Source: Diphasiastrum complanatum (lineage: Eukaryota > Streptophyta > Lycopodiopsida > Lycopodiales > Lycopodiaceae). From it: a stretch of 64,000 nucleotides of DNA. The stretch covers positions 41,751,229 through 41,815,228 of the forward strand of contig CM055102.1 in NCBI GenBank assembly GCA_029204225.1, in the 5' to 3' direction. The notes under the pieces were generated by a model that saw nothing but the letters and a program-made list of their open reading frames with translations, was not told where the DNA came from and searched no databases. Shown here piece after piece: positions 10,261 to 22,215 of this stretch. The number at the start of each line of letters is the position of its first letter. The first letter of the stretch is position 1. The position numbers and the translations under genes are program-made.

Positions 10261-11311
10261 CATCTAGATGGGACACTATTTGATACACCCCTTAACTTTC
10301 AAGTACAGGCCACCTCAGTAACACAGATCAAGCTTGATGATGACAGGTAGATCACTTACAGATCAGATCTTACACTACAAAAGATAATCACAACCAGATC
10401 TAACAAGATCCAAGCAGGATCCATATTAAAAGGGTAGTAGAACACATTTGACAACAATTAGCCTTTAAAATTGTAGATCATATTTGAAGATCTCAAAAAA
10501 TAATAACAAAAACAGAGGTAAAATTTATTTAAACTGATGGATCAACTACTAGATCTTCATAAGAACTCTCGTAGAACTCACCATAGTCAGATCTGACCCA
10601 GATGGACTCACAGAGATCTCTACGAGAGTAACTTGTGAAGGATCGGTAAAAAAAAAGCCTCTGTGAGAGTTCAGACAAGCATAATATTCAGAACTCTCAC
10701 ATGCCATCAAGATCACCTTACTAACCTTCGTAGGCAACATAAATGGAATCAAAGCAGTGAAATTGACTTGCATATATATATTTAGATCTTGAAAATATGA
10801 TAACAGGAGCAAGTTGGACAAGTTTCCTCCATGTGAGTGTTTAACACTTGCATGACCTTCAAAACTCTCACAGGGCAGTCAAATCAGCTTCTCGTCGACT
10901 TCTCTGGGGTCTTAGAAAATTGTGAAGTGAAAGGAGTACTTCTCCCAAATGCATTATAATTTTACTCTATATAAACAGGGAATTCGAGACATTTGTCACT
11001 TTACACAACTACTCAATCTTCCAACTATCTCCGAATGTGATTAGACTTCATACACACCATCCTCAACACTTTCTATCAACTGTTTCAACCTCATTTCCAC
11101 CCGTTCCACTTTTATCTTGTCAGAATCCACTATTTTTCTCTTTTTGAGCCTTTTCGCTACCCAGACCTTATAATGCCACATTGCCAAGCTATAGTCCCAC
11201 ATCGCCAAGCTATAGCCCCACATTGCCAAGCTACGGTCCAACCTCACCATTAGCATGACATCTTCTACCAACTCTAATAACCAACCATCCAGTCCCTTTG
11301 ATGAAACTGTT
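10261..11311. other. Gypsy C 3' non-coding region with minisatellite
   Basis: The first ~60 bases still read as integrase tail (HLDGTLFDTPLNFQ). After that I see no gene. AACTCTCAC/GTGAGAGTT occurs at least four times in both orientations (10565-10885). CTATATAAACAGGG near 10968 looks like an LTR TATA box. A short frame starting at 11255 (MTSSTNSNNQPSSPFDE) resembles a gag start and is cut by the LTR at 11312. A gypsy 3' LTR is likely here but I could not find both ends. Confidence 0.45.
11171..11245. repeat. 21-bp tandem repeat, about three copies
   Basis: Unit CACATTGCCAAGCTATAGTCC repeated with small changes; a minus frame reads SLAMWGY/SLAMWDY/SLAMWHY. Probably a minisatellite within LTR sequence. 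Confidence 0.7.
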
Positions 11312-11789
11312 TGTTATGGCCATATTCGGTTAAGGACCTGGAATAGTCCTAATATGGTAGACCGGCCCTCCAGTGTTCAAGATTATTGGTCACGCCGTGA
11401 TTTAATTCCATGTCAAGGCTTGTTTGTGACTAATTACTTTGAGAGGACCTAGACACTCTAATTGAGACATATGGAGTATTGCATGTCTGTGTGATGGATA
11501 TAGGCAGGAGAACTACACGAAGAGGTGTGATCTATTTATAGTTGACCTGCATGGGGGTTGCATGGTTTCATGCACATGACTCTATTCTCTATATAATGAG
11601 GTGGGGATTCTCTCGTCGACATATTGGATTTAGGTCACCAGTTTCTCTCTTCTCCTCTTGCTTCACATGGCATGGCTTGGGGGCTAGATCCAATTTTGAT
11701 CTAGGATAGGTTGGGCAGTTTGGCTCCATAGTCTCTCTTATTGTGTTCTCCTATCCTCATCTTAGAGGCAATCCTGTTGGGTCTCTACA
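11312..11789 (+). repeat. LTR of a copia-type element without coding body
   Basis: 478 bases, TGTTATGGCC...CTCTACA, directly followed by a primer site. It holds TCTATATAATGAG near 11590, a plausible TATA box. I found no second copy in the window. The 5' end is inferred from TG and from the interruption of the flanking frame. Confidence 0.6.
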
Positions 11790-11790
11790 T

Positions 11791-11803
11791 TGGTATCAGA
11801 GCC
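11791..11803 (+). other. Primer binding site (initiator tRNA-Met)
   Basis: TGGTATCAGAGCC one base after the LTR end CTCTACA. It is a perfect copia-type site and fixes the plus orientation of the element. Confidence 0.85.
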
Positions 11804-14800
11804 CGGCTAAGATGCGGTCTTGGATAGGTGTGGAGACAAGCCTACGTCGATCTGAAAGTTGAAGCGCTTGGATTACATCCCGGTTGAAGTGCTATTTTTT
11901 CTCAAGGGAATTATGGAATTGGATTCACAAATTCCAGATAAGTAGCATACTTTTCAAAATTATGGTAGAGTGCTCTTCTACAAGGTTAATTTTGATTGAA
12001 TGATGCTGAGTTTGTATGAATTCACTTGTAAATTCCAGTTTCTTGAGTTTTATATGATGTAGAAGGATTTGCTATGTGAGTCCATAATTTTTCAGATTCT
12101 CACATCTTGTTTAAGTTCATAGTAAAATTGTCAATGAATTTGATTCTTTTCAGCTTCTATGGACTGTAGACAATATTGGTTAGGATTCTGGTGGCTGCAG
12201 ATTGAGGATTAAAAGGTTTGTCTAAGTAGGTCCTCCAGTGAATCTGCATGCTTAGGAACATAGATTGGAAGAACTGTTGACAAAGTTTTTGAACTTTTGA
12301 AGTTCCAATTTCTGAGCGATGGACAGATCTCATCTCTAGGGAACTTGAGCGTTGTGAAATCGGATGAGTAAGGCAGTACCTTTTTGCCTCTGTTAAACTT
12401 GTTGATATGCGCCCTTGTTTACTTTTTTTGGTTGTAGATCGATCTCATATGAGGGCTATGGAGCTCATTGGCAACTTGTCTGTTGCTTAACAGTTCCATC
12501 GATAGGCATGTTGTGAGAAACTAGAGGCTGCAAAGAAGGAGGTTCGAGATCTGTGGAGGTGCCCGAACAACCATCGCGTGTTTGCTTTTTGAGACAACAG
12601 ACATAATCGGATTCTTGCTGAAAAAACACCTGCTTGTTTTTTGGTCAGCGGTTGAATCCCGGAGGATCGTTTCTGCTGTTGAGAGTTGCTAATGATACTT
12701 GCAAGGCTTTTCTTCCTTGAAATCACCTATAGTTTTGTGTTGAAATATTGATTGTAGGACTCATCTGGTTGTAAGATTAGTTCGCTGTGAGATGATGATC
12801 TTCATATTGATAACCAGTGGAGTGCTGTTTTGATTGATCCAGTGGGGCATCATGCCATGATTTCAACAAAGGCAGTGTGAGGAAGAAGGGCATGCAATGG
12901 GCGGCCATGGAGGAGAAGGCGACGACTTTGCTCTCGGGTTCTTCTTTAACATTGGGGTTAGGGTTTAAGAAGAAGTCCTTAAGTTGCATGAATCTTTTTG
13001 TGGCCTCTACCTTTTGCTAGGTAGTGAAGGTCATGATAGAAAAATGAATTTTTTTTAGATGCTCGGTTATCTGTAAAGGTAATGTTTGTTGCATGCCATT
13101 GGCCCAGTGTTCTATGCATCTTTTTCACAAGTATAGTCTGGTGAAGATCGTAGTGGATTCAGAGGAAGATTTCTTGGAGAAGCTACCTAAGTCGACATCG
13201 ATGTTGAGATTGTCGATTCTCCAGTCCAGTACCTTGGAATGATTTGGAAGAATAATTTTTGTCTAGTTTGAATCCTGACTGACACTCTGTGAACTTAGTT
13301 CATGGACTTAGGATTGATGGCAAATTTTTAAGTTTTTTTCAAAAAATTTCCTAGCTTGTACCCAGAATGGAAATTTTATTTCCAGGTACCATATTCTTAA
13401 TATTTTAACTCTGGAGTAAGTCCTCCCGGTGTAATGAGTTAAATATGGGATATGGATTTTTTTTTCAATCCATATGTTTTGAAGTGTAATAGGAAATACA
13501 TAACTGATTTCATTTCCAGTAAAATCCTATGGTGAATTATATTCAAAAGATCAAACTAGTATTGTTTCACATACTAGTAGATGATTTTTAATATATCAGT
13601 TATTCAGCCCAAATATAGGTTAGAAATGAAACTGTTTTTGACTTTTTCCTATAGTAGTTAATTTTTTAAACATTTACTAATGTCGTTACGTCTTCTTGAT
13701 ACCTTAGTTGAAGGACTTTCAGGGAACTGAAAATTCTAAGGAGGGAAGAAGACTGGACATCAGTGGTAGTAAGTGTGATCGGAAAATGTATTTCACAATT
13801 AGGATTTTGGTAATCCCAGTAAATAATTGCTTAATATCTGATATTAATTTCTTGGATTAAGTTCATTAAATTGAATTTGTAACTGATATCTTTGTAACCA
13901 TTGAGTTATTCGCAGTTTTGGATGTCAATTGTGATGTTAGAAGTAGAATCTGATACATGGCTTACATTGGATTTGTTAATTGATAGAAGCTTGCCCCTAG
14001 AGTTAATGCTTTGGGATCCATGGGGATTCGAAGCTTATCATTATCTAGAAGGATCAGAATGTAATATTGAACCATATTAATTCTTCTGTTTAGATCAAAA
14101 GATCAGGTGTGGATTTGTGGTATCCATCTAATGGGCATGCCAGTCATCCAAATAAATGGATTCTCCAGTGTTTGGGAACAAGAGATAATATCCTATAGTG
14201 ATTATAGGACAGCTAGATGATCAATGGATCTCTAGAATATCAGATATGGCGATTAAGGATTTTCTGGAAGGAAAAGTTGATGGTATGGAACATCGATAAT
14301 TTTGGAAAGGAAATTCTAGGACTGTAAAGATCTGATGATCAATGGTGTGTTTTAGTACCTAGTCGCGATATGTGAAAAATAAAACTGTTTGATCAATTGT
14401 GGGGTATTTTGGAAAATTTTGAGGTTTAATCTAGATCCCAATGTGGTATCTCATTACTAACAAAATTAGAGCCCCTCAAATCTATTTCTCGATTTCTTAA
14501 TTAATCCTTTACTTCTTAGTAATTTCTTGAATATAGACATCAGGCTGGGTTATATGATTCTTTCCAGCATGAAGTTATTCTTCTGAAAGACTGTTATGTC
14601 ATATACTACTTGTGTAAATGGACTTGGAATTCAGAAAATTAATAGGTTAAAGTATTTCAATTTCTTAAATCTTGAATATCTCTTTTTGCATAAATGGATT
14701 TCGATAGAAGGGTAGTTTCTATCACTCAGGTTGAAAATATTTAAAGGAAAAGTCCTGTTGGTAATAGAGTGAATCTTTTAGTGGATGCACTTATTACTGA

Positions 14801-15640
14801 CTTTTTCATGTGTTTAGATATTTTCATATATCATCTTTCTAGTTAACTTTTATTGAAATTTATAATTTCATTAAAAGGAGAGGTGAAGTGGTGGAATATA
14901 ATTCTATTTGGAAATCTGTAGGTTGTATAGTTTCAGAAGAGAACCAACTATGGTATAGAAATGAGATTTGGTCTGAAAGTAATTTCGGATAGATTCAGAA
15001 TAAGATACCTAATTGGAACTTTTCGAAAAAGAAAAATTCTCTAGGGATTGTGTGGACAATCTGGAACTAGAATAGGTTTGAAAGTTGAATCATTGTCTAT
15101 AAGTAGTACAGTGAATGGTCAAAGATTACTAATTCCATTTTGGTTGGAATAGAAGTAAGTTTGATCAGAAGTTAAGTCTGAGAACCTAATCTTAGTTTGA
15201 GTACTAGAATCAGAGAGGGGTTGATTGAATGGGTTAAATTATGTAATTTGTGGTAAGTTGGATTGGAAAACTGTTGAGATTGAATGTTATTCGTCTCAAA
15301 GATTTTTCGGATATGTTATTTACTCATCAGAAATAGAAAATCTTTTGTATCTGAGTTACAAGATCTCAGTGAGATATGTGAGTAACATATGTGGGTTCTG
15401 GAGAAATCTTCCAGATAAAAAATGTGTTTATGTACTGGGTCATAGTGAGATTATTCACATATGTACACGATTAAGTGAATATCAAAATACATTTTATCTA
15501 TATAGTGAGAGAATATTGCATGCCTTAATTTAAGATATGGTGTTTGATTTGCATGTCTTAATTTTAGTTTTAATTTTCATGAATGACAATCTTATATGTT
15601 AATTGATGAATATGTTAATTTGTTTCCCATGTTTGAAGGA
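11804..15640. other. Long AT-rich stretch with no recognised gene
   Basis: About 3.8 kb after the primer site with only short ORFs. The part at 12430-12720 has a weak coding look (NHRVFAF-like codon runs) but matches nothing I know. It may be the internal region of a large LTR element without proteins (LARD-like), truncated by the CACTA element, or ordinary decayed sequence. The frame at 15225-15533 (102 residues) is not recognised and is probably chance. Confidence 0.4.
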
Positions 15641-15644
15641 CTAT

Positions 15645-18514
15645 GAATTGCATGAAAACACATTGACAAAGAATATCCATGTTTCGCAAGTGAAACAAGA
15701 AATATAAGATTTGGACTTGCAACAGACGGGGTTAACCTCTTTGGAAAAATGTCAAGCACGTGGTCTACTTGGCCAGTGGTGTTGGTCAACTATAACATTC
15801 CACCTTGGCTAAGCATAAAAAAAGGACATCTCATGCTAGCACTTCTAATTCTTAGAAAACATAAAGTAAAAAATATGGATATCTACTTTGCACCATTGAT
15901 TGAGGAACTAGAACTACTATGGAAGGGAGTCCAAGCATATGACATCTCACGTCCACTTCAAGACAAAACATTTTTGTTGCGTGCGATGTTAATGTGGACT
16001 ATGCATGACTATCCAGGATTGGGCGATTGTTCACGTGACTATAAAATGAAATCATTTGTAATGTTTGTATATTTATTTTTTATGCATGCAATATTTATGC
16101 TTTAAAAGAATTCTATTTATAACACGAATTGGATTTGATTCTTTTAGGTTTTACAACTTCTAGATATCACGCGTGTCTCATTTGTGGACCAAATATTGAT
16201 GCTCGCCACTCACGTCATTTAAACAAAGTTGTGTATGAAAATCATTGCAAGTACTTGCATGATAAAAATCATTAGGAGGAAGATCAGAAACAAGAATGCC
16301 TCCAAAGAGAATGTCCGTGGCAGATTGGCACAAACTTTGGATTGAATCCAAGACTAAGCCAATCAATGGTATGAAAAGACTATCCATCTTTCATTGTTTA
16401 CCATATTGGAATAACCTTTTGATCAATCACTTGCTTGATCCTATGCACATATTCAAAAATGTGGGTGAATCAATATGGAAACACTTGGTGGGCGACAAAG
16501 ACAGTATTTTTGCCAGACATGATCTACAAGAATCAAAAACAAAAAAAGAGTATTGGCCAAAATTATGTACTGATGGAAATACCTATAGTATTCCAAGAGC
16601 CCCTTGGATTCTTACGAAAGAAGAGTATAAGTACGTAGGGTCAGTCATTTGCGAGATGATAACACCAACGAGTTTTGCTCATTCACTACGAACATCATTT
16701 ACAGTTGAAAGAAAGCTCCATGGTCTAAAATCTCACGATTGGTTGAAGATGGTCGAGTACATATTTCCAATGTGCATTCATGGCTGTCTAACTGATCAAC
16801 TTCGTGATGCCACTTACAAATTAGCATCCGTTGTCAGGTACTTAATTTTTTTTGTTTACATCGATATCTTATGAAATTTCATGTTTTTTTTTTCTAATAC
16901 AAGTTTGATAAAATAATATGAACTTACTAAAATCTAGTTATACTACAAACATGATGTAGATGGATGTGTGGTAAGGAGATTCGTGAGATAGATGTGCAAA
17001 CAAAGCGAGAAGATATGGTGGAGGCTGTATGTATGCTTGAGGGGATGTTTTTCTTGGAGAGATTCATGAAAGTGTTGAAAGGCTTTGTGCGTCATAAGGC
17101 AAGGCCAGAGGGAAGCATGTCAGAGGGATGGTTAGTGCAAGAATCTCTATTTTATGTTACCGAAGTTTTGTTTCAAATAGATCCATCTGCTCCACGACTA
17201 TGGCATGATGAGGAAAGCAATGAGGTGAAAGGTGAAAAACCTCAAGGTATGGGTAGTCTTAAAAAAATGACACCTAGTTTGAGAGAAAAAATTTCAACCT
17301 TCATGCTATATAATTCAGGAGTAATGGATAAATGGTTGGAATTATATGAAGAAGAAGAAAAAAAAAGGTATATTGACTAGAAATCGACACCGATGCAATA
17401 GGCGTAGAGGTCAAGCTACACCTTCACATGATCTTGAGCCATTGCCCAACCAATGCACTATAGACTGGATGGTTGATACACTCCAACAAGCAAGATCAAA
17501 GGGACAATTCATATCTGACACAGAATGGGAATTTGCAAGAGGATGTGATTGGAAGGTTTGTCTATAACTTTATTTTTTTTAAATGAGCAATTTTAATTTG
17601 TACGATGATTGATTATTGTTTTAATTATAATCAACATGTGACAGTATCGAAAGTATAGTGCAATGTGGGCATATGGTCGTCATCATCGCATTGAATCAAT
17701 TGATATGAAACAACGAATTTATGATTGTGGTGTGATGGCATCCTTCCATCAAGAAAGTCGGAGTAGTACTCGAGATCAAAGTCCAATTTCTAGAGAGCTT
17801 GAGTATGTAGGAACCATACAAGCCATATATGAGTGTGTTTTGGTGAAATGGGTAAATATTTGTTGTTTGACGTGAAATGGTTCAAAATCAACTATAGAGG
17901 ATCAAATGCAACTGTAAAAAAAGATCGTAGTGGATTTTTTGCTATCGATTCAACCAAGACATTAAGCATGGACTTTTCAGACACATTGGTGTTGCCTCAT
18001 CATTGTGAACAGGTGTGCATGAATTTCACATTTTTTTTCTTTTTGTCAATTGTGATCAATGTTATATTAATCATCTACACTACTTTTTTATTACATCTAT
18101 TTATTGTGAATTAAAATGTGAGCATAACAAATATCTAATCATAACATTGCTAATGTGTAGGTATTTTTTCAACCAGATCGACTAAACAAAGATTGGTGGT
18201 ATGTTGTTCTAATTAAGCCACGCTCAAGACATGTATTCGAATATGCATATGTTGAGAATGAAATGGAAGATCTAAATTTGGACAACACAAGTATATCTGA
18301 TGAAGTTGTACATATACCTTCGAGTTTTATAAATATTGAAAACCTGAGAATTGATTCCGACAACTCAGATGATGAAGAAGACAACAATGATTCTTTGCAT
18401 GAGGACAATATTGAGAGAGGTTTTGATTTCGATAGTGATGATGAAAATCATCTTAGCGGAGATGAGTTGCAAGATGTATTGGCTGATGAATTTGAATCTT
18501 GCGATGATGAATAA
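15645..18514 (+). pseudogene. CACTA (En/Spm) TNP2-type transposase, decayed
   Basis: Plus-strand transposase, probably multi-exon. In order: NIRFGLATDGVNLFG and STWSTWPVVLVNYNIPPWL with LIEELELLWKGVQAYD and LRAMLMWTMHDYPGLGD (TNP2 domain, to about 16057); HACLICGPNIDARHSRHLNK (near 16155-16220); HLLDPMHIFKNV-like core and WLKMVEYIFPMCIHG (16296-16874); FMKVLKGFVRHKARPEGSM (DUF4218, 16964-17380); and the C-terminal DUF4216-like block with FKINYRG, GFFAIDS and DRLNKDWWYVVLIKPR (17663-18260), then an acidic tail ending at 18514. GT-AG-like breaks occur at about 16058-16147 and 18014-18160. A stop (16273) and mismatched phases suggest it no longer codes a full enzyme. Cut-and-paste transposition in the nucleus is the family role. 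Confidence 0.88.
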
Positions 18515-19247
18515 AGTTTGTACATGTCACAAATAATTTTGTCATAAAATGATCCATTGTGGTCAATATATATTGTTTTCAGATTAAAATTATTATATTT
18601 TTCTACGATGTTGCATTTCTAAAGTTTCATTTCAAACGCATCTCACAATCACTTAGAATTAGAAAAATTTATCAATATTAATAGATGTGTGAACTAATTG
18701 AAAGATATCTGTGTTGATTATTTATATATTATAATTAAAAAACATCTTCTTTAAGATAATAATACACTTTGCCACAATATTGTTCGACTATTCATTGATC
18801 TTTGCAAACACACAAAGGTGTATAACATTGCAATTTTTTTATCAACAAATTAGCTTAACAAGCTACCACACGGCTCTCAAATGTAAGATACTTAGCATCC
18901 TTTCACATGCATATTAAGCTCATGCTTATATTTTTACCCATCAATACCATATTGAAAAAATTGTCAAATTTTGATTAAATTTTTTTTCTCAATATAGAAA
19001 CACATCATAATGTCTATAAATACATAAGATAGCATGTAATATTCAATTGATAATAACTTTAATTCGTCAGAGCATAATAATTTGAGATAATGATCATTTG
19101 ATTTTTAATCCACATTTTATTATAAGTATACACTTATTCAAAATATAAAAAAAAATCTTATTTGCCTTTAAATTAATCATTAAGTTGTTGTTTATTAACT
19201 TATTATTCATAATAGATATAAAATAAATAAATTACAACAAACTAATT
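18515..19247. other. AT-rich non-coding stretch
   Basis: No gene seen. Very AT-rich, between the transposase end and the palindromic repeats; likely CACTA 3' internal sequence. Confidence 0.5.
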
Positions 19248-19720
19248 TTGCCATGCGTGGCACTGCCACGCGTGGCAAATTCCAAAACAAAAATTTTCTA
19301 AGTATTGTGTTTTAATATTGCCACGCGTGGCAAATTTTTTGACAAATTTTGCCACGCGTGGCAATAAAAAAAGCCATCGCTTTGGAATTTTCTCGAGAGA
19401 TTCACTGCCATGCGTGGCAAATCAAAAGAATTTATGTCACATGAAAATTGGTTAAATAACAACCGTACGTGGCACTTCCACGCGTGGATGTGCCACATAG
19501 ACATTTTTTGGTGCTCAAATTTCAAGTTTTAGTTAAAAAAAAAATTTGCGTGGCACTGCCATGAAATGTTTTTTGCCGGACCTCTCCTCCAGCCTGGATT
19601 TCACCGGCAAGGTCCTCGGAAAAGTTTTAGGGTGGATATGCCACGCGTGGCAATGCCACGCATAAGAAAAATGACAAAATTTCGGCTAAGTATCGGGTTC
19701 ACGTGGCAGCGTTGCGTGAC
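19248..19720. repeat. Array of TGCCACGCGTGGCA palindromes
   Basis: At least six copies or near-copies of the 14-base palindrome TGCCACGCGTGGCA (near 19250, 19264, 19319, 19352, 19407, 19638), plus half-sites at 19470-19490, 19550 and 19660. Several differ by CG to TG/CA. Such clustered short repeats are typical of CACTA subterminal regions, where a TNPA-like protein binds. I did not find a clear TAGTG terminus or a matching array on the 5' side. Confidence 0.7.
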
Positions 19721-19741
19721 AAACACACATATATGTAGTTG

Positions 19742-20235
19742 TGACTCAAGGTGCCGCTGCTTCTCATGCAGCTCAAAATAAAGAGCGAGATTATTCACAT
19801 CGCACTCTTGGAGAAGATTTTATTCCTTTTTGCCTTGGAAACATATGGGTGCCTACATAAGAAAATTGATGATTTTCTATCATCTTGTGCGGGTTTTGCA
19901 GTGAAGCTCCAAGGACGTGGTGCCTCACCTTTATCTATCATTGCGGCTTATTATCGTCAACGAGTTTCTATAACTTTACAATGCACTCAGACACTTGCAA
20001 TACTTCGATGTGCCGTAGTTTGCTTCACAGCTTCTCGCACTGCCTAAACTTCCAACTGTCTTTAACTAGCGACTTACATCAAGCAGTAGGCTTTACGTAG
20101 ATACTTTGTGAGATTGTTGCTTTGTTATATTTGTACAGTATCTCAATTCGCCTTATGGCCTTTACACTTTTTACATGCATACCTTTGTACTTCGATGGGT
20201 TTCCCCATCTTTTATTAATAAAAACAGGAAGTTTC
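19742..20235 (+). pseudogene. 3' end of a probable non-LTR retrotransposon (copy 1)
   Basis: Codes, with frameshifts, the same protein tail as 37727-37320: AASHAAQNKERDY, GEDFIPFCLG, then CGFCSE and a YRQRVSITLQ-like stretch, ending DLHQAVGF. Both copies also share the 3' tail (TTTGTACTTCGATGGG, TTTCCCCATC, TTAATAATAAA-like). A conserved C-terminal ORF plus a shared 3' terminus fits the 3' end of a LINE, but I do not recognise the domain. It abuts the palindrome array on the left and ends near AATAAAAACAGG at 20217-20228. Confidence 0.55.
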
Positions 20236-20736
20236 TAACAATAAACTACTACCCAAATTTTTAAACTGCAAAATAATATATCACAACAATATAAAAAACA
20301 CTTTATATAAATATCTTAAAATTTTAGGATTCATGCTATTATGACATGACAAGGCCTTTTTTTTGGGACAATACCACATCCTCCTTGTTTTAAATCCTGA
20401 ACATTGCCCAAGAAGGGTGTGAACTTGGGTGGTGGTCAATCCCACACAAAACCCTAGAACAAGGCTAATCCCTTAGTGCAAGATGCATGGATTTTTCTCC
20501 ATATTCCTTGATTTTCCTTTCATCATTCAATTATTATCATTGACATGTTCATCAAAGTATGGTATACTTTGCATGTGCTTAATTTGTAGCTTAATTGGGC
20601 TATTTGGCTTTCTCTCTCTTTCAAACATGAGAGACATGCTTTTGTAATCAGCACAATATAAAAATGCGGGATGATGAAGACAATCAAACAGTATTTCTCG
20701 TGTGTGTCAGGAAGATCTCCTTTGAAACAATTAAAC

Positions 20737-20740
<4 letters not shown>
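20236..20740 (+). promoter_or_regulatory. Promoter region and TATA box of the EamA transporter gene
   Basis: Non-coding. TATAAAAA at 20657-20664 is a good TATA box 130 bases upstream of the chosen ATG. Transcription would then start around 20690, after the in-frame upstream ATG at 20664, which argues against that longer start. No other motif was assigned. Confidence 0.5.

Positions 20741-20782
<42 letters not shown>
20741..20782 (+). repeat. (GA)n microsatellite in the 5' UTR
   Basis: About 21 GA units ending four bases before the start codon at 20787. GA tracts in plant leaders can bind BPC/GAGA-type factors (family knowledge). Here the frame through it is open (RERERE), so length changes would alter any upstream-initiated reading. 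Confidence 0.9.
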
Positions 20783-20786
<4 letters not shown>

Positions 20787-21842
20787 ATGGCTGTAATTGC
20801 CATTGCTTCTATGGCGCTCTCTTTCTCCCACTTTTTACCTACCCCCCCCACTTTCCATGACACATCCTCCCACCATCTTCACCCTACCCTACTCCACAAT
20901 AGTTTAATCCGCAATAACAGGATATCCCCTCTAATCGATCCTGGATTAGGTGCTTCCAAGGCTCTCTTATCTCTGACGAGTAGAAAGCTTTTCAAGACTG
21001 GTGGATGGGCAGGCACACCATGTGATTGTTTCTCAGATTTACCATCTTGCAATTTTTTCGCAGTAGATTATACTCCATATTTGGGCAAATGGGTTCGCCA
21101 TTTTTCTGTCAGCACACGCGAACAGACTTCCTCTATCTGTTCTGACCAGAATCATTTCAGAAGGTTTGGCATGTCTCGTTCAACGTCAACACAGTTTTTG
21201 AAGCTGGGTTATTCACGGATTCCTCTTTTCTCCTTATCATCCATCGCGCCTGTAAGGTCTGGTAGACTATCCGAGCAACATGCTTCCATTTCTTGTGCAG
21301 GCAGCAGAAACCACGCAGATTCTTCCTTGTCTGTCAATTCGCAACGGCTGGAAGATACCGAGAGTAATTCCGCCAATGGGGAAATGGAGATGAACGCTAT
21401 CAACTATACACAAATCAGTAACAAAAAGAATTCTATGGATGATTCAGATGGTCCAGCGATTGCAGAAGGTAGAAAGGGATCCCTGGAATGCATTGGCACT
21501 GGCTCCGACGTCGATTGCATTGTGATTCACAACGAAAGCGAATCCTTGTTGGGTGCAAAAGTGCCCGCAGGGGCCCTTGGAGCACAACAAGAAGGCTTTT
21601 ACGCTTCTGTTAGTGGTACACTTCTCCTCGTATCTCCATTTTTCTTCTGGGGAACCGCCATGGTGGTTATGAAACAAGTGCTTCCAAAAGCCGGACCGTT
21701 CTTTGTAGCAGCAACAAGGCTCATTCCTGCAGGCGCTTTGGTCATTGCTTTTGGAGTTTTGAGGGGAAGGAAGCAGCCTTCTGGCCTCTTTGCCTGGATC
21801 AGCATATTGGCGTTTGGCCTTATAGATGCTTCATGTTTCCAG
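20787..21842 (+). CDS. Exon 1 of the EamA transporter
   Basis: 352 codons, ends ...LIDASCFQ with donor CAG|GTAAAA. Contains the putative transit peptide, linker and the first two or three helices. An in-frame ATG at 20664 lies upstream but overlaps the TATA box. Confidence 0.94.
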
Positions 21843-22168
21843 GTAAAAATTGCATTTGAGAGTTGCCAACGTCACACATAAAACAGAGAATGACATTTGT
21901 CTCTGTCTAACTAGCTCTAGAAAGCCATTAAGATAGATAACCCTGCCTTTGGCTTATAATCAGGCTTATGTGTTCTTGATGATTAACCTAAAGTAACTCT
22001 TAATTGGGCTTCTAAAAATAAAAAAGTTTCCGTTTAACCTCAAGCATTCATTAAGGTTATTGCTTCATCTATTGCAGCCAATGGATAGAAGTTGTTGAAA
22101 TCAGCAACCCAGCATTTGGAAGACTAGTTTAAAGACTGGAAATTGAAACTGTTTTTGCTCCTGATTGG

Positions 22169-22215
<47 letters not shown>

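Noticed and set aside
15225-15533. 102-residue ORF upstream of the CACTA transposase
   Set aside because: No family motif, AT-rich codon use, and no continuation; probably chance.
19720-19745. TAGTTGTG as the CACTA 3' terminus
   Set aside because: It is not TAGTG and no matching CACTA end was found upstream.
20664-20786. Upstream in-frame ATG giving a 41-residue extension of the transporter
   Set aside because: It overlaps the TATA box and reads only a GA repeat; ATG 20787 has strong context and starts a transit-peptide-like sequence.
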